From assembly GCA_964017065.1 (NCBI GenBank), contig OZ024792.1, forward strand, positions 4,025,754 to 4,089,753: 64,000 bases of DNA. The letters run 5' to 3'. The notes under the pieces were generated by a model. It saw only the letters and a list, made by a program, of their open reading frames with translations. It did no database searches and was not told the DNA's origin. Position numbers and translations under genes: made by a program. Numbering within the stretch: position 1 is the stretch's first letter; each line of letters begins with the position of its first letter. Source of the stretch: Haliclona indistincta (taxonomy: Eukaryota > Porifera > Demospongiae > Haplosclerida > Chalinidae). Positions 52,556 through 63,793 of the stretch are shown piece after piece.

Positions 52556-55264
52556 CTATGGTTTCTGTTCCTCTAGTTCGTATATGTATTGAGCAAGTTC
52601 TCTTCTGTCTGCTAACACTTCTGCTTTAGACATCATGCATTGTTCGTACTGTTTGGATGTGTGACCGCCTGAACAAGTCTTTGAATGCCACTGGTGAACC
52701 AGACCCACGTCAGGAGTTCTGAACACTTCTAGTCCTGTTTTGATGACCTTTTCATATAGTTCCACATCTTCACCGCCCCAGCCCATCATGTTGACATCAA
52801 ATCCACCTGTACTTAGATAGTCAGACTTGTACATGCATGCCATTCCGAATGCATAGTGACCCCAGTGACCATTTTCACGAGCTATGGAGTACTGTTTTGG
52901 TGTTGGTTGATTCCTGTACACATAGTACATGTTGTAGAGTTTGAATACTTCAGGGTAGTAGACACGCTTGCCTTGAATCGTGTTCTGTCGACATCTTGTA
53001 AAGAAGCCCACGTTAACATGTATATCAACATCACAAAGAAAGACCAAATCATTATCTTTTAAACTTGACAGGCCAAGATGCAGTGCTCTAGCTCTTGAAA
53101 ATTTAGCGTAGCCTTGGAGGACATCAATTTGAGCTGTTGGATATCTATCTTTATAACTTGATACAATACTGTTCACTGAATGAAAGTCAGTTTGTCCAAA
53201 GACAGCCAGAACAAGGTGTGTATTCTCTTCATTTGAAAGGCAAGACTGCTCGTACATCTGCATGAAATCACTGAAGCGGCCGTTAACTGAGTACAATGGT
53301 ACAACTATATGAACGGTTTCTGAGGCATCGGATTTGATGTGTTGAACCGTGTATGATGATGAGAGGTGTCTTATGAGGCTTACTCGCTTTTTAACATGCT
53401 TCTTTGGATTACGAACCTCAACAAACTCAGCGTCTATGATATACTCACTGCCTACGAGAGCATTATGGCGAACATAACCATTGATGAGCTGTTTGAATTT
53501 GATTTTCACCGGATGATGTCTATTGGCTGCTTTCACTGCTTCAAGCAATGCTTTTTGTAACTCCACTAAGTTATACTTGTGTGCTTTTAGCGGTCTCCGT
53601 GGACTCAAGTTGTCATCTTCATAAAGTGCCAAAGCATCAAAGTAATTCCATCCTAAAACTTGAAAGCGATTTTGTGGGACAAACTTTCTCACTGTTCTAG
53701 TGGACTTGATTCTTTGCTTGGGAACTGTCTGAGCATCTTGTGGTTTCTCCAGGTTGCAATCATCTATAGGAACCTGTGCGCACATTTGCTGTATAGTTCT
53801 CTTGAGTTTGTCAATTTCCGAGAAAATTTTCTGATGCAACAATGTTGTGTAGTAGTAATGAATGGTGTACATGTGTTCACTTGACTCGACTGGAAATAGT
53901 GTTAGCAGGTCTGCATTTTCTGGTAGCCGTTTCAAATTTTCCAGTGATTTTAAGTCACCGTTTGAATCCTCCATAAAGTATTTAGAAAGCTGACGGTGAG
54001 GAAAAGAGTACGGTTAATTTAACAAAATTGTATTTTCAGTGAGTGTAACTTACTTGAGTGCTGTTGCATCGTATTCCTACTCTCATATTGAGGCATCGTC
54101 CTAATTCAAAATCCTCGCTCTGTTTCACATTGCTCTTGTGTAGCTGTACATATTCCCAACACTTGTCAAGATGGGACGACAATGCTTGTACAGTTGTTCG
54201 ACTGAACAACATGCCCGGACCTCCCTTGCAGTATTGCTCATGAGATGCAGGTTGACCCATGTAGACCAGTTGAGTGGGGTCCAGTTGGTTTACTAGTTCT
54301 AAGAGTCTCTCTCCACGCAGATAAGCCGTGTCTGTCACTTTGATGAACCAGTTGTACTTGTCAAAATAGTGCTTGTTAAGATATTCAAACACTGCGAATG
54401 TTTTCAGCACTTCTGAAGAACTGTCTGAAATTCCCGGAAGCTTGACCACTGGTAACCCATCTGGTACAGATTCATCACTCGACTCAATAAAAAACACAAC
54501 TTGTGACACACTTCTTGCCCATGTATCATAGATGACCTCCATTTGATTTATACGAGGACTGGAAGTAACCACAGCTACCAATAATGGGTCTCTGAAGGTG
54601 ATTTTTGTTTGTAGGTACTCAGAGCCATGTACAGCTGGTTTGCGATTTGAAGAAAACGGTGGATCAATAAATCTCAATAAGTTCAACGAGTCGTCAGTTT
54701 CTGGAAGGTCTTGTGGTGATTTTTCAACTTCATTGATATTTGTAGGTAGTCTGGATTTCTTAGTGATAACATGATACGATTTCAATTGCTTGGGAATGCC
54801 CTGTACAGATACAAGATGTAGTTTATTTAAGATGTGCTGTGTGTTGACAATACAATAATCTAACTGTGAATGGTTAATAATATCACTCAATAGGATCAAT
54901 AGATATCGTTTTGCAATGCGAATAAACAATTTTGGCACTTTTATTTGTTGATCGCTTTACTATGGTGGATTGTACATTATTAGAGCTGCCTAACAGCATA
55001 CAGACTAGAGTTTCAACCTGCAAGTTTTGTACTGATATTGCTAACCTTTAGGTTGGTTGCTGCAGCTATGGGGCTTAGCTGTCCTGCTCCTTTGCAATCA
55101 TAGTTGATTCCCACTCCGGGCAGGTAGTAGTGGAAGGAATACGTGAGAGAGATGAATACGCCAAGAAAAAATCCGATTAAAAAGTGAATTGATTTATTAG
55201 AGCAGCGGGTCTTGGTACATAACAGCATTGCTCGAAGGCACTGTAGCTTTGCATACACGCCCAA
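52556..55264 (-). CDS. Chondroitin synthase-like glycosyltransferase 2
   Basis: Exons 55046-55264, 54054-54800 and 52556-53989 join in phase 0 to 799 residues, close to CHSY1 (802). Type II membrane anchor near residues 27-50 (FLIGFFLGVFISLTYSF). N-terminal half: DTWARS, KVTDTAYLRG where CHSY1 has DDDVY, and GGPGMLFS, EDFELGRC. C-terminal half: DVDIHV, GHWGHYAFG, GWGGEDVELYEK and HQWH. It would act in the Golgi on chondroitin-like chains. The C-terminal GalNAc-transferase site looks complete and the N-terminal site altered. It converges on PSMC5 with 211 bp between the stops. The paralogue lies on the other side of PSMC5. Confidence 0.85.
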
Positions 55265-55356
55265 AACATTGAGTCAACACCGCATCTCATGAATGTTGAG
55301 TTATAAATTATACAATCAGATATTCATAGTCGTAAACTAGTACATTTATAAAATAC

Positions 55357-55954
55357 TGGGGGCGAGCCTGAGCTGATTTATGTTCTGCACAATTCAAGAA
55401 CAATCCATTTTTCTACATATGCACAACAGTAAGCCCTCTGCTCTTGTATTCCAGTTGTCGCTCCAGTCGTAGATCTCTGTGATCAGGTGACTCTGCTGCT
55501 CGTTGTCGCTTCCTGGCAGTACCCTTACCTTGTAGAAGTCGATCCAGGCTTCTCCAATGCGCAGTCTTGTTTTGTATCGCACCACGTGAGGATTACATCA
55601 TGGGGCGTGATCAGGTGACTCTACCGCTCGTTGTCGTTTCCTGGCAGTACTCTTGCCTTGTAGAAGTCGATCCAGGTGTTCCCCAGGCGTCTCCAATGCT
55701 AGTTGTCGTGCTGTCTTGTTTTGAATAGCAGTGGCTTGTTTGTCAGACATAATCATTGCTTTTTAAAATGACGCGCCACGTGAGGATTACATCATGGGGC
55801 GCGGTCAATGCGTACGCGTGACTTCTCGGGAACATCGAGGCGACAAACGCACCCCGTGGTAGATAGATAGATAGATAGATACATAGATAGATAGGTCCCC
55901 CGGGGGCTCGGAGCATTGTCACCATCAATGTGGGGCTCGCTCAGGCTCGCCCCA
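55357..55954. repeat. Inverted-end repeat element upstream of glycosyltransferase 2
   Basis: Ends TGGGGGCGAGCCTGAGC (55357-55373) and its near complement (55938-55954). Inside, two related segments repeat a block with GATCAGGTGACTCT...GTAGAAGTCGATCCAGG (55,480-55,575 and 55,608-55,720) and CACGTGAGGATTACATCATGGGGCG twice. A 63-codon minus ORF here is not recognised and probably not a gene. Confidence 0.5.
55859..55893. repeat. (GATA)n microsatellite
   Basis: TAGATAGATAGA repeats with one ACAT interruption. Confidence 0.9.
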
Positions 55955-56105
55955 ATAATTCCATGATAATTCTAAACTCAAGCGCTATTGTAATCGATGA
56001 TCGCGACAATAGTTCTCGTAGTACCGGTTAGTCTAGCCACATAAATAGGGATCAGCCGCGAGACCATGAGTCTTTAGTTAAGTGTTTGACTAAGTACCGG
56101 TGTAG

Positions 56106-57164
56106 TCTGGCCGCTGCCCCTCCCCGCCTATTGAGTGGGTGGTGGACGGCGTGTAGGGTCTAGCAACATTACCATTCATCGATTTTTTTATGAATATTAA
56201 TCGTGTACAGATAATAATTATTGCAATGATAAGCGGGTTTTCCTCAATGCCATTGTACCGCACGAATTGCTTCACATTGCGCTGGTTTAAGCGATCTATG
56301 CTTGAATCGCGGTAGACTAAGTTCGACGGCATCTTCAACAGCACGACCGTTAGCTTTCACCCACATTAACCACTTACCTTACTATATATACTGCTTGAAT
56401 CAACTATAGGCTTGATGGAGCAGTGTAACTAGCTGCTCCCTCAAGCCAAATATATGCACTATGGCAGGCCACAAAGACCTGACAATTGTGCGTTGGGTGT
56501 GCGACGTGCAGCCCCACCCCAAGTCCCGCCCAAAGACACGCCCAATGAAGACGTCATTTGTGATGTACCGGATATGTGACGGCGTGTTATGAGATATGAA
56601 TCACGTGAGCCGTCGTGACTCATGAGATGAGGTCACTAGTAGGATGACGTATAGTTGAAGGCGTGGAACAAAGGGGTGTGCCCCACACCATCACACCAAG
56701 GGACAATTGTCCCCTGGTGGAGTGAATAACAAAAATAAATGACGAAAGGAAAGAACAACAATACTTGTAAGAAAGTTGTTGTTGGGAGGGGATGGTGGAC
56801 TGAAGTAGCAGCTTCACCTCGACCCTTTGGAGTAAGGTGACAGCTGCAGACTGAGGCGCGTGCTCGTAATGGAGAGTGCGCATGCGAGTCCGGGCAGGCC
56901 ACGCAGGGGCGGCGCTGCCGGACTCGAGTGTGTTTATTATAGTCGGTGGTTAACCTTATTTAAAGCTACGCTCTAAATATCATGTAGCTGTTTTGCCATA
57001 GCCTGTAATATTATTCACGATCAAACCCAGCCCACGTTCCATGAATATTACTGCTCAAGATCTTGAGCAGTAGAATCTGATTGGTTGGTTGGGAAACTAT
57101 GAATGGCAATGTTTGACACGCCGTCCACCACCCACTCAATAGGCGGGGAGGGGCAGCGGCCAGA
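56106..57164. mobile_element. 1,059-bp TIR element with 16-bp direct flanks
   Basis: Inverted ends start TCTGGCCGCTGCCCCTCCCC and run about 49 bp well matched, then less so. The 16-bp CTAAGTACCGGTGTAG directly abuts both ends (56090-56105, 57165-57180). No convincing ORF; two small minus ORFs at 56,620-56,902 overlap in different frames and look spurious. A perfect 24-bp palindrome (57049-57072) and a 15-bp-arm hairpin (56409-56447) lie inside. Confidence 0.75.
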
Positions 57165-57374
57165 CTAAGTACCGGTGTAGCGCAACTTCGCCGCAGCAGT
57201 CTTTATGGAAGGGGCTAGACTAGTCTCGTCCCCAGACCACGCCTTCTTCCGCTAAGCTCGAAGTAGGGTCTGGTTGCACGAAGGCCAAATCTTGGGTCAA
57301 TGACGTAATTGTCACGCGCACAATCACATGTGAATTCTAATTTCTCCGCGGGAAAGCTGCGCGAAATATTGAGT

Positions 57375-57491
57375 ATGGCAGAGTCTTGCTATGTCTGTGG
57401 AGAATCTCTGCTTCCTAATAGTGGTAGAAGAGTGATGAGCGATCAGCTAAAGAGTTTTCTTCGCCTGGAAGTTTCATCGGGACATATTTAG
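57375..57491 (+). CDS. Short Cys-containing ORF fragment in the RecQ transposon
   Basis: 38 residues, MAESCYVCGESLL...RLEVSSGHI, beginning about 70 bp inside the left TIR (an in-frame ATG also exists at 57309). The CxxC start looks like the N-terminus of a larger zinc-binding protein whose rest has been deleted. It overlaps the end of the RecQ gene by 18 bp. I do not recognise it; a lost transposase or partner gene is one option. Confidence 0.35.
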   Translation: MAESCYVCGESLLPNSGRRVMSDQLKSFLRLEVSSGHI

Positions 57492-58938
57492 AAGCTGCTT
57501 GTGAAGCCTGTGTTGAACATGTAGAATACTAGTGTCATGGTCAGCATCAAAACTGACAAGTTCAGGGACAAGCTCTTCAGGAATACTCTCTGTTGTCTTG
57601 CAATCAACACAAGTACATTGGTTGGCACAGATATCACAACACGCATGGAGAGGTGATGGCTTGGCAATCTCCGAATTGTCGGTGAAAACTGCCATAAGCA
57701 CTTCCCTTCTACATTTAGATGAATTCTTACAATAATCTTTCATTGTACCACTGCACGTTAGCCTTTTGTAATATAATTCAGCATTGCATAGCTTTCCATC
57801 TCTTCCTCCTCTTCCTGTTTCCTGAACATACATCACAATCTTGTCTGGTGCACCCCAATGAATAATCTTGCGCACATTTGGGCTATCTAGGCCCATCCCA
57901 AAAGCGATGGTGGCAACAACAACTCTCACTACACCATCAACTTGAGTAAATGACTTAAAAATATGTTGTTGATTGTCAGTTGCTGTAGAGCCATCATATT
58001 TTTCACACATTCTAAGTTTATTCATGGGGATGCAATCTGATGGAGGAGCATATAAGGCATCCCGTCTACCGAGACAGCATACAAGACCCTTAAATACTTC
58101 TAGAGTATCCACATAAGTTCTACAAAATATGATCGTTCTAATACCATTTGAACTTAGGTCATCGACTATTGGTAGAATTATATCATCAAAGCATCCCTGC
58201 TTGAGTACACTATACTTGATATTAATTTTGTTAGGATCTCGTATCACTAAGTAGCAGCCATTCATATCAAGGGTAGATAATATAACTCGCCTCATTGTTA
58301 CCGTAGCTGTTGCTGTCAGAGCCATTATCCTGGTGGATTTAGGAATAAGGGAACGAACTTCACTTATGTTAGCAAACTCAACACAAAACCTTTCTCCCCT
58401 GTGAGTATATGCGTAATGTGTAACATTACATGTGCAAAATCTATTATAGTTACCATGTTTCAACACAATGCGCTTCATCTACTATGACCCCAACTAAGTT
58501 ATTCTGATAAACTTCCTTCCTAAGCATTTCTCTCCACCTCAGCTCAGTTAAGAGAACTTCTGGGCTAAGAAAAATGATCTGGTATTCACCAGCAAGCACA
58601 GCCTGTACTAACTCATCATTGCATCTATCCCCTTGGCTGAGGTACACGCATTTAAGGCCAAGCCCAGATGCCTTGGCTACTTGATCCTCCATTAAACTCT
58701 TTAAAGGCGAAACGACTATAACTATACTAGAATTACTGTTACGAAGAAGATTAAAGGTGAAAGGTAGAAGAAGATAACAGAGAGACTTTCCGGCACCCGT
58801 CGGGAGAGAGACAAACACATCACGCCCAGACACAAAATTGACAACCACTTCTTGCTGTTCGGGCGACAAACATGAGTAGCCTAGCTGTTCAGCGCTCTTG
58901 ACTATGGACGATAGAATAACACTCTTGGAGTAAGCCAT
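57474..58938 (-). CDS. RecQ-like DNA helicase on a transposon
   Basis: Two exons, 58454-58938 and 57474-58398, join in phase (HCVET|WGERFCVEF) to 469 residues. Motifs: Q-region LGYSCLSPEQ, Walker A LPTGAGKSLCY, DEAHCVETW, ALTATAT, IFCRT, then ATIAFGMGLDSPNVR and QETGRGGRDG. A Cys-rich end (SSKCRREVLM...CCDICANQC) resembles the RecQ zinc region. Both RecA-like lobes are present; HRDC is absent. The start MAYSKS at 58938 is 107 bp inside the right TIR. RecQ proteins unwind DNA 3' to 5' in repair. Here the gene lies wholly inside a TIR element, so it may serve transposition or be captured cargo. Confidence 0.85.
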
Positions 58939-59144
58939 GTTTAGTGGGAGGTAGTAGTGAAGGTAGGCGCGGCCGCGCGTGCAAGTCATGTGAATTTATT
59001 AAAATACTGTAATCTGATTGGTATTCCCAGATTCAGAGAATGAAACGTCATTGACCCAAGATTTGGCCTTCGTGCAACCAGACCCTACTTCGAGCTTAGC
59101 GGAAGAAGGCGTGGTCTGGGGACGAGACTAGGGCTAGACTGACT

Positions 59145-60990
59145 GTACGTACGTACATCAGGGGGGGTCGGACATTACGTAATTAGTCACATGACAGTAC
59201 TGCATTCCGATCATACTAATGTCTAGAGGCCACTCCCCTTGCTATGCCAATGTCTAGTACAAGCATTACTGCATGCGTTTTTCATGCACCGAGAAACACT
59301 CGATGAAGACGCTGACCAGCAACCTGACGACGTGGTACAAGTGCTGTCCCTCGGTTCACCGTTCAGGTATAAATATCCCGAGCTTTGATCTCCTGGCAGT
59401 AGAAATGAAGCAGTTAAAAGTCAAGGGATACACTGCAGAGAAGCATTATGACATCTTTGTATGGAACCACTCGGCAAGTGACCTAGACAGAGTTTATCCA
59501 GCGTGGGTACTATAATAGTGAGTCCTATATCCGAGTCCCCCCTAGCGAGGCTTAATTGATCCATTCAGTGCTCCAAGCTGACTGAGTATTCTTGCACAGT
59601 GATGTGAGTATGTTGTGTTTATCTAGGTCAGTGAGTTTAGCCTGAGCGTGAAAGTTGATGGTTTGAAACTTGTGCCACAACCGATGAGTTTTGGTTGTTA
59701 GTGTGAGTGGGAAACTGAAGATGCATCTGCTGGCTCTGATTGCAGCCCTGATTATGAAGAGAATGAACATATGCACAATCCAGACATCCCGCTAAGCACT
59801 GATGATGATTCATGCTATAGTGATGTATCGTATCAAACCCATGTTGTCACCTTAAAAAAAGTTAGCATGATCAATGACAAGTCGACAGTGTCAGTAGAAT
59901 TATGCCCAGAAAGTGATAATCCATATGACTCAAGAGCAATGTCTATGTAGACAACTCATGGACTAGAATTGGGTATGTCGTTAGAGAGGCTCTTGATTTT
60001 GTTCATGATGCAATTGCTGCATGCCAAGAGAATCAAATCTGTAAAGTTAGCTTGGGACATGGTCAATTGAACCAACAGGGGCCAGGATATTATGCCAGGC
60101 TGGCATTGACATTGCAATTAAAGGAGAGAGGCCTAGTGTTGTTTGTAAACTATGTCATAGTACTCGGTAACATATATTTTGAATAACCAAGTCACTATTA
60201 TCAATCATCTTATACATGTATCACTTATTCATCACAAATGATCAGATTTATCACACAATGAATGATGATAAATATGAATGATCAACAACATGAATTTTAT
60301 CAGTAGTGATATAGATGATAATTATACTACTAAATTGAGCATCTAAGTTTGATACCTGAACGACAGTGAAATAATTTGGTTTGCTGCTGCACAAACTCTC
60401 CTGCTTTCTCCCAAAACTTTGGATCTTTACGTGCACTACTCCAAAATGATCCATCTGTGTGCAGCAACAAGAAACCCTGGTCCTTTTTGGCAAACTTTCT
60501 GGACTCTCTTTTCTCTTAACATCCTTGAAAACACGACCTTGCAACTTGCACTTGCACGACCTTGCAACAAAACACGACCTTGCAACTTGCACGCTTGTCG
60601 AATACCAACTGAGGCATAGCTGGATTTCGGTGTCGTGGTATTCTATGGACAAAATTTGCTATACCTAGTGGTGGTGACTCTCTTCCTGCATGACTGACAC
60701 TTCCAGGATCCTTGGAATACTTAAACTATACTCTGCTATAAACGTTGCCATACTAGTGCAGCTAGTCAGACTGTGACGGCTATAGCATCAAAAAACAGAA
60801 GGGCTCAGCTGAGTTTTTGATGGACAACTTACCAAAGAAGTGTTTGATGATAAAAAATCTACAGTGAGATGCCTCCTTCGTAAATTATCGCTGCTCAAAG
60901 TTTTGGTTGGAGATGCCATACATTAACAAAACGCTGAGTCAGCAATTATTGGGCGCACGTGACCGTGTCCGACCCCCCTGGTACGTACAT
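59145..60990. mobile_element. Inverted-repeat-bounded segment next to the RecQ transposon
   Basis: The left end has TACGTACGTACATCAGGGGG then GTCGGACA, and the right end has the complement of TGTACGTACCAGGGGGGTCGGACA (60,967-60,990). The match is about 25 bp and imperfect. The interior holds a degraded coding region with a HIRAN-like part. The target duplication is unclear because a MITE sits at the right edge. Confidence 0.5.
59705..60130 (+). pseudogene. HIRAN-like domain pseudogene
   Basis: An acidic stretch is followed by VELCPESDNPYDSRA, then a stop (TAG near 59948). In another frame comes NSWTRIGYVVREALDFVHDA and GPGYYARLALTL. The pattern PxxDNPYDxxA...IGYVxRE is that of HIRAN-type DNA-binding modules, which are repeated in some invertebrate genomes. 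The frame break shows it is dead. An ORF at 59273-59515 (KGYTAEKHYDIFVW) may be an earlier exon of the same gene. Further ORFs to 60,650 are not supported. Confidence 0.45.
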
Positions 60991-60991
60991 A

Positions 60992-61167
60992 CAGTTGTTT
61001 GCGAAGATCTTGCATAACGGAAGCGAAAGCGGAAGTATGACGTTGGCCAATCAAACGCACGTAAGCGTGAATAACTGAAGCTGTACACGTGACGAAAAGT
61101 GAATTTGATTGGCCAGCGTCACACTTCCGCTTTCGCTTCCGTTATGCAAGATCTTCGCAAACAACTG
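60992..61167. mobile_element. 176-bp MITE with TA duplication
   Basis: Ends CAGTTGTTTGCGAAGATCTT and its complement; inverted arms of about 45 bp without mismatch, then GGCCAATCAAA/TTTGATTGGCC. Flanked by TA (60990-60991, 61168-61169). Noncoding. Confidence 0.9.
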
Positions 61168-61205
61168 TATCAGGAGCACATCGGAAGGGGAGTGGTCTGG
61201 GGACG

Positions 61206-62251
61206 AGAATCGAATACCCTATACGGTTGATCTGAAAAACAAGATGGCGGCTAAAGCGTTCGAACGCTGATGTTTCACCTGGTGATGAATTTTATACGTC
61301 CAAAGACTCTTAAATATGCTATCTGGCGTTGCCCCATCTTACAGTAGCAAGGAGATTGCTCGAAATTGTTACTAAAGTGACGAACCTGAAAACGGTGAAA
61401 ATCGAGTTTCGTCATCTTCGATTCGCTTTCTTCCACTCGCACCTTTACGTCGTCGTGAGCAGTGCCGAGACCAAAACACCCGCGAAAAGTCGTGAAATTC
61501 TCCTGGCATGTGCCTTTTGAACTTAGTTTTTAGCGAAACGGCGATATAACTTCCGCGATTTCTCGATCGTGATTCATTGTCAGCTACAGTGTTAGACGCC
61601 ATTATTGTGATTGCGCGATACGCACGTGACCAAGCAGTGGTTAGCGCACGTGACCAAGCACTAGCTTGAGTATCTCCACGCCGTATGGATCACGGAGAAC
61701 ACATATCTGTCTGGAGTCTTCGAAGAACGGAAAGCTATAGGATCACCATTCTGCGCTTGCCAGATAATTATAACCGCCGTACACTCAGGTCTACATGTAC
61801 AAACTAGTGTGGGCGGGGCTCGTATGTATGCGCGCTAATAAGCATAACAATAACAATTATTTTGCTACAAGTTTAAAATTGTTAATAATAAAGAAAAGCC
61901 ATCAACAACACTGAACAGGAAAACTAAACCAATGGTGGAAACAAAGATGGCTCAGCACGTGCAATGAACTGCACTGCACTAAAAAGGGACACAAACAAGA
62001 AAATTAAAAAGATTTCTAAACGATGTAGGGTTGTGAAATCTACCACTGATTCACAATGTAAACTAACAAGGAACAAGCATGGAATGGTAACACGATTGAA
62101 TTGCTAACAGACCATAGATCCCTACATTAGTGGCTGTACACAAGCTGAATGCACGTCAGGTGTCAGCAGTCAACTGCAACTAGGTTAATTGTGAACCAGT
62201 GGTAGATTTCACAACCCTACATCCTTTTGATTTCAATAGATTTAATTTTCT
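61206..62251. mobile_element. Second copy of the receptor-C element, inverse orientation
   Basis: It matches 15261-16440 reversed, including AACAAGATGGCGGCT, the TTTCACCGTTTTC region, the GAGCCCCGCCCACAC region and a degraded hairpin at 61,994-62,251. Here a minus ORF 61372-61602 (MASNTVADNESRSRNRG...) starts the body. It is broken in the receptor-C copy, so it may be a residual 5' exon of the parent element. Confidence 0.75.
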
Positions 62252-63061
62252 TTTAATAATTTATTATTAAAAGTTAATGCACCATAAGATGCAGCATGCA
62301 AATCATTGTGATTATTAGTAGTTGTCACAGCGTTTGGTGACTGATAACACCATTTAGAGAACACATAACTATCACTAACTATCTCTCACTAAACATACTA
62401 TCACTACGTACTACTACAGTGCTGCACTGGTATGGTAGGTAGTTCAGTGATGTTTTACACTACTTACTACCAATCAGACTGAACCAGACTGAAATTAGCA
62501 TCCATATTATCACTGCCAGGAGAAGGCCTGTATGTTCCTGTGGTCTGTGTGATTAGGCTATGACTCAAGTCCCAGATCAGAAATAAATGTTTCCATCAAT
62601 ACAGGTTCATCTAGACTTGTATGATCACTCATGCCTCTATCTTTTACCACAGGTTTTGTTCCTATTGCCTGGCTTTAGTTGCATTCGGTCACATCTATCT
62701 AGCTAGTGCTGAGTGCTCTTTGGGGATGATATTGATTGCTTTCTGATCATTGAGATTTCCGGATGACGTGACAAGGTCTGACTATTTCTGGCCTGTGAGC
62801 CGGGTGACAAGTCTATATGAATCATAGACTAATTAGACTACGTAACCTACTAGGTTACGTAGTCTAATAAGTCTATGACTGAACCACAACCACACGTGGG
62901 AGGAGAAAAAGAGACCGCATCCAGCATGAGGCGTCTTGCGCATTTTGGCGAACAAAGGCTGTGCGGACTATATAAACAACGACAAGAAGTTGAGCCGTTG
63001 GTATAAATTATCTGCAAGTGTTTTGTTCGGTTGTAAACTGCACTGCAACAGATAGTGGGTC
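62252..63061 (+). promoter_or_regulatory. Upstream region of noggin-like gene, with TATA box
   Basis: TATATAAA at 62969-62976, 86 bp before the ATG, is a good core promoter. A perfect 17-bp-arm inverted repeat with a 1-nt centre (62833-62867, TTAGACTACGTAACCTA) lies about 100 bp upstream of it. The rest shows no gene. Confidence 0.55.
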
Positions 63062-63793
63062 ATGGCCGCGTTCAAAGTTACAGTGCTATTGCTGGTGCTC
63101 GTTTACAGCTGCAGTGCCTCTAACAATAACCTTGCCAGTTTGAGCAATGGCTTCCCCATCAACAGCCTTTTGACCTGCAATGTTCCCTTTCAAACTCGAA
63201 GTGGCATAATGGCCGTACCAGAAAGCCCCTTCAGTGCGCCTTTACTAGGATCAGGCACACCAAAGTCATCAGAGTAGGTTATGCGGTTTAAACATGTGTA
63301 GTGCAGTAAAATTTAATTTTGATCTGGTGTTTTGATCTCTTAGTTACCGACTACCTGCCGGCCAACTTGATGAAATCGCTCTAGAAATATTTCTGGGAGT
63401 TGATTATGATCAAAATTTGACTTCAATTGAAGCTCGGACTGGAAATGCAGGAAGCACAAGTAAAGACAACCAAATCATCATTCTCTTGTCGAAAATTACC
63501 TGTTGTTTTCTACAGGATTGTCTGATCCCATACCTATTGGAGGAGAATTTGGTCCGGCTGAAACTACAGCAATTAGGAATTTTCTTGATAGGCAAAATGC
63601 TGGAAGTTGCACCTTTGTAAGTCAATGGATTAACTTATTTTTTATTAATACATGTAACTGTTGTGATTTTGCAGACACGTGTTTGGCAGCAGCTAGATGC
63701 TACATTTTTTCCGCGTTACTATGCTTCTGGTACATGTAGTGGTGGCAATAGCTGCTCAGTTCCAGCTGGACTCCGGTGCCAATTAGACTTAAG
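63062..63793 (+). CDS. Noggin-like secreted protein, first four exons (runs on past window)
   Basis: Exons 63062-63273, 63344-63459, 63516-63616 and 63675-63793 join in phase; the last ends in phase 2, so more exons follow beyond 64,000. Residues 1-20 are a signal peptide (FKVTVLLLVLVYSCSAS). A noggin-like stretch LEIFLGVDYDQN follows, and exon 4 reads FFPRYYASGTCSGGNSCSVP, close to noggin's FWPRYVKVGSC...SCSVPEG. Noggins bind BMP-type ligands outside the cell. The diagnostic cystine-knot C-terminus is not in the window, so this is called noggin-like only. Confidence 0.75.

Larger units (their letters stand above)
57221..59130. mobile_element. DNA transposon carrying a RecQ helicase gene
   Basis: Inverted repeats 57221-57306 and 59045-59130 are 86 bp and identical by eye (TAGTCTCGTCCCCAGACCAC...). 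They are flanked by a 9-bp direct repeat GGGCTAGAC (57212-57220, 59131-59139). Long perfect TIRs with a 9-bp duplication fit a Mutator-like element; this class call is inference. Inside are two convergent coding pieces, each starting close to one TIR: a RecQ gene on minus and a short zinc-knuckle-like ORF on plus. No transposase core is visible. Confidence 0.85.

Noticed and set aside
56409..56447. microRNA precursor hairpin
   Set aside because: Arms of 15 bp with a 9-nt loop are too short; it lies inside a TIR element and is more likely a transposon stem.
56620..56902. Two small minus-strand ORFs
   Set aside because: They overlap in different frames inside a transposon, with no family resemblance or splice context.
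60251..60668. ORFs around a CGACCTTGCAACTTGCA repeat
   Set aside because: Low-complexity short repeats; no recognisable protein or exon structure.
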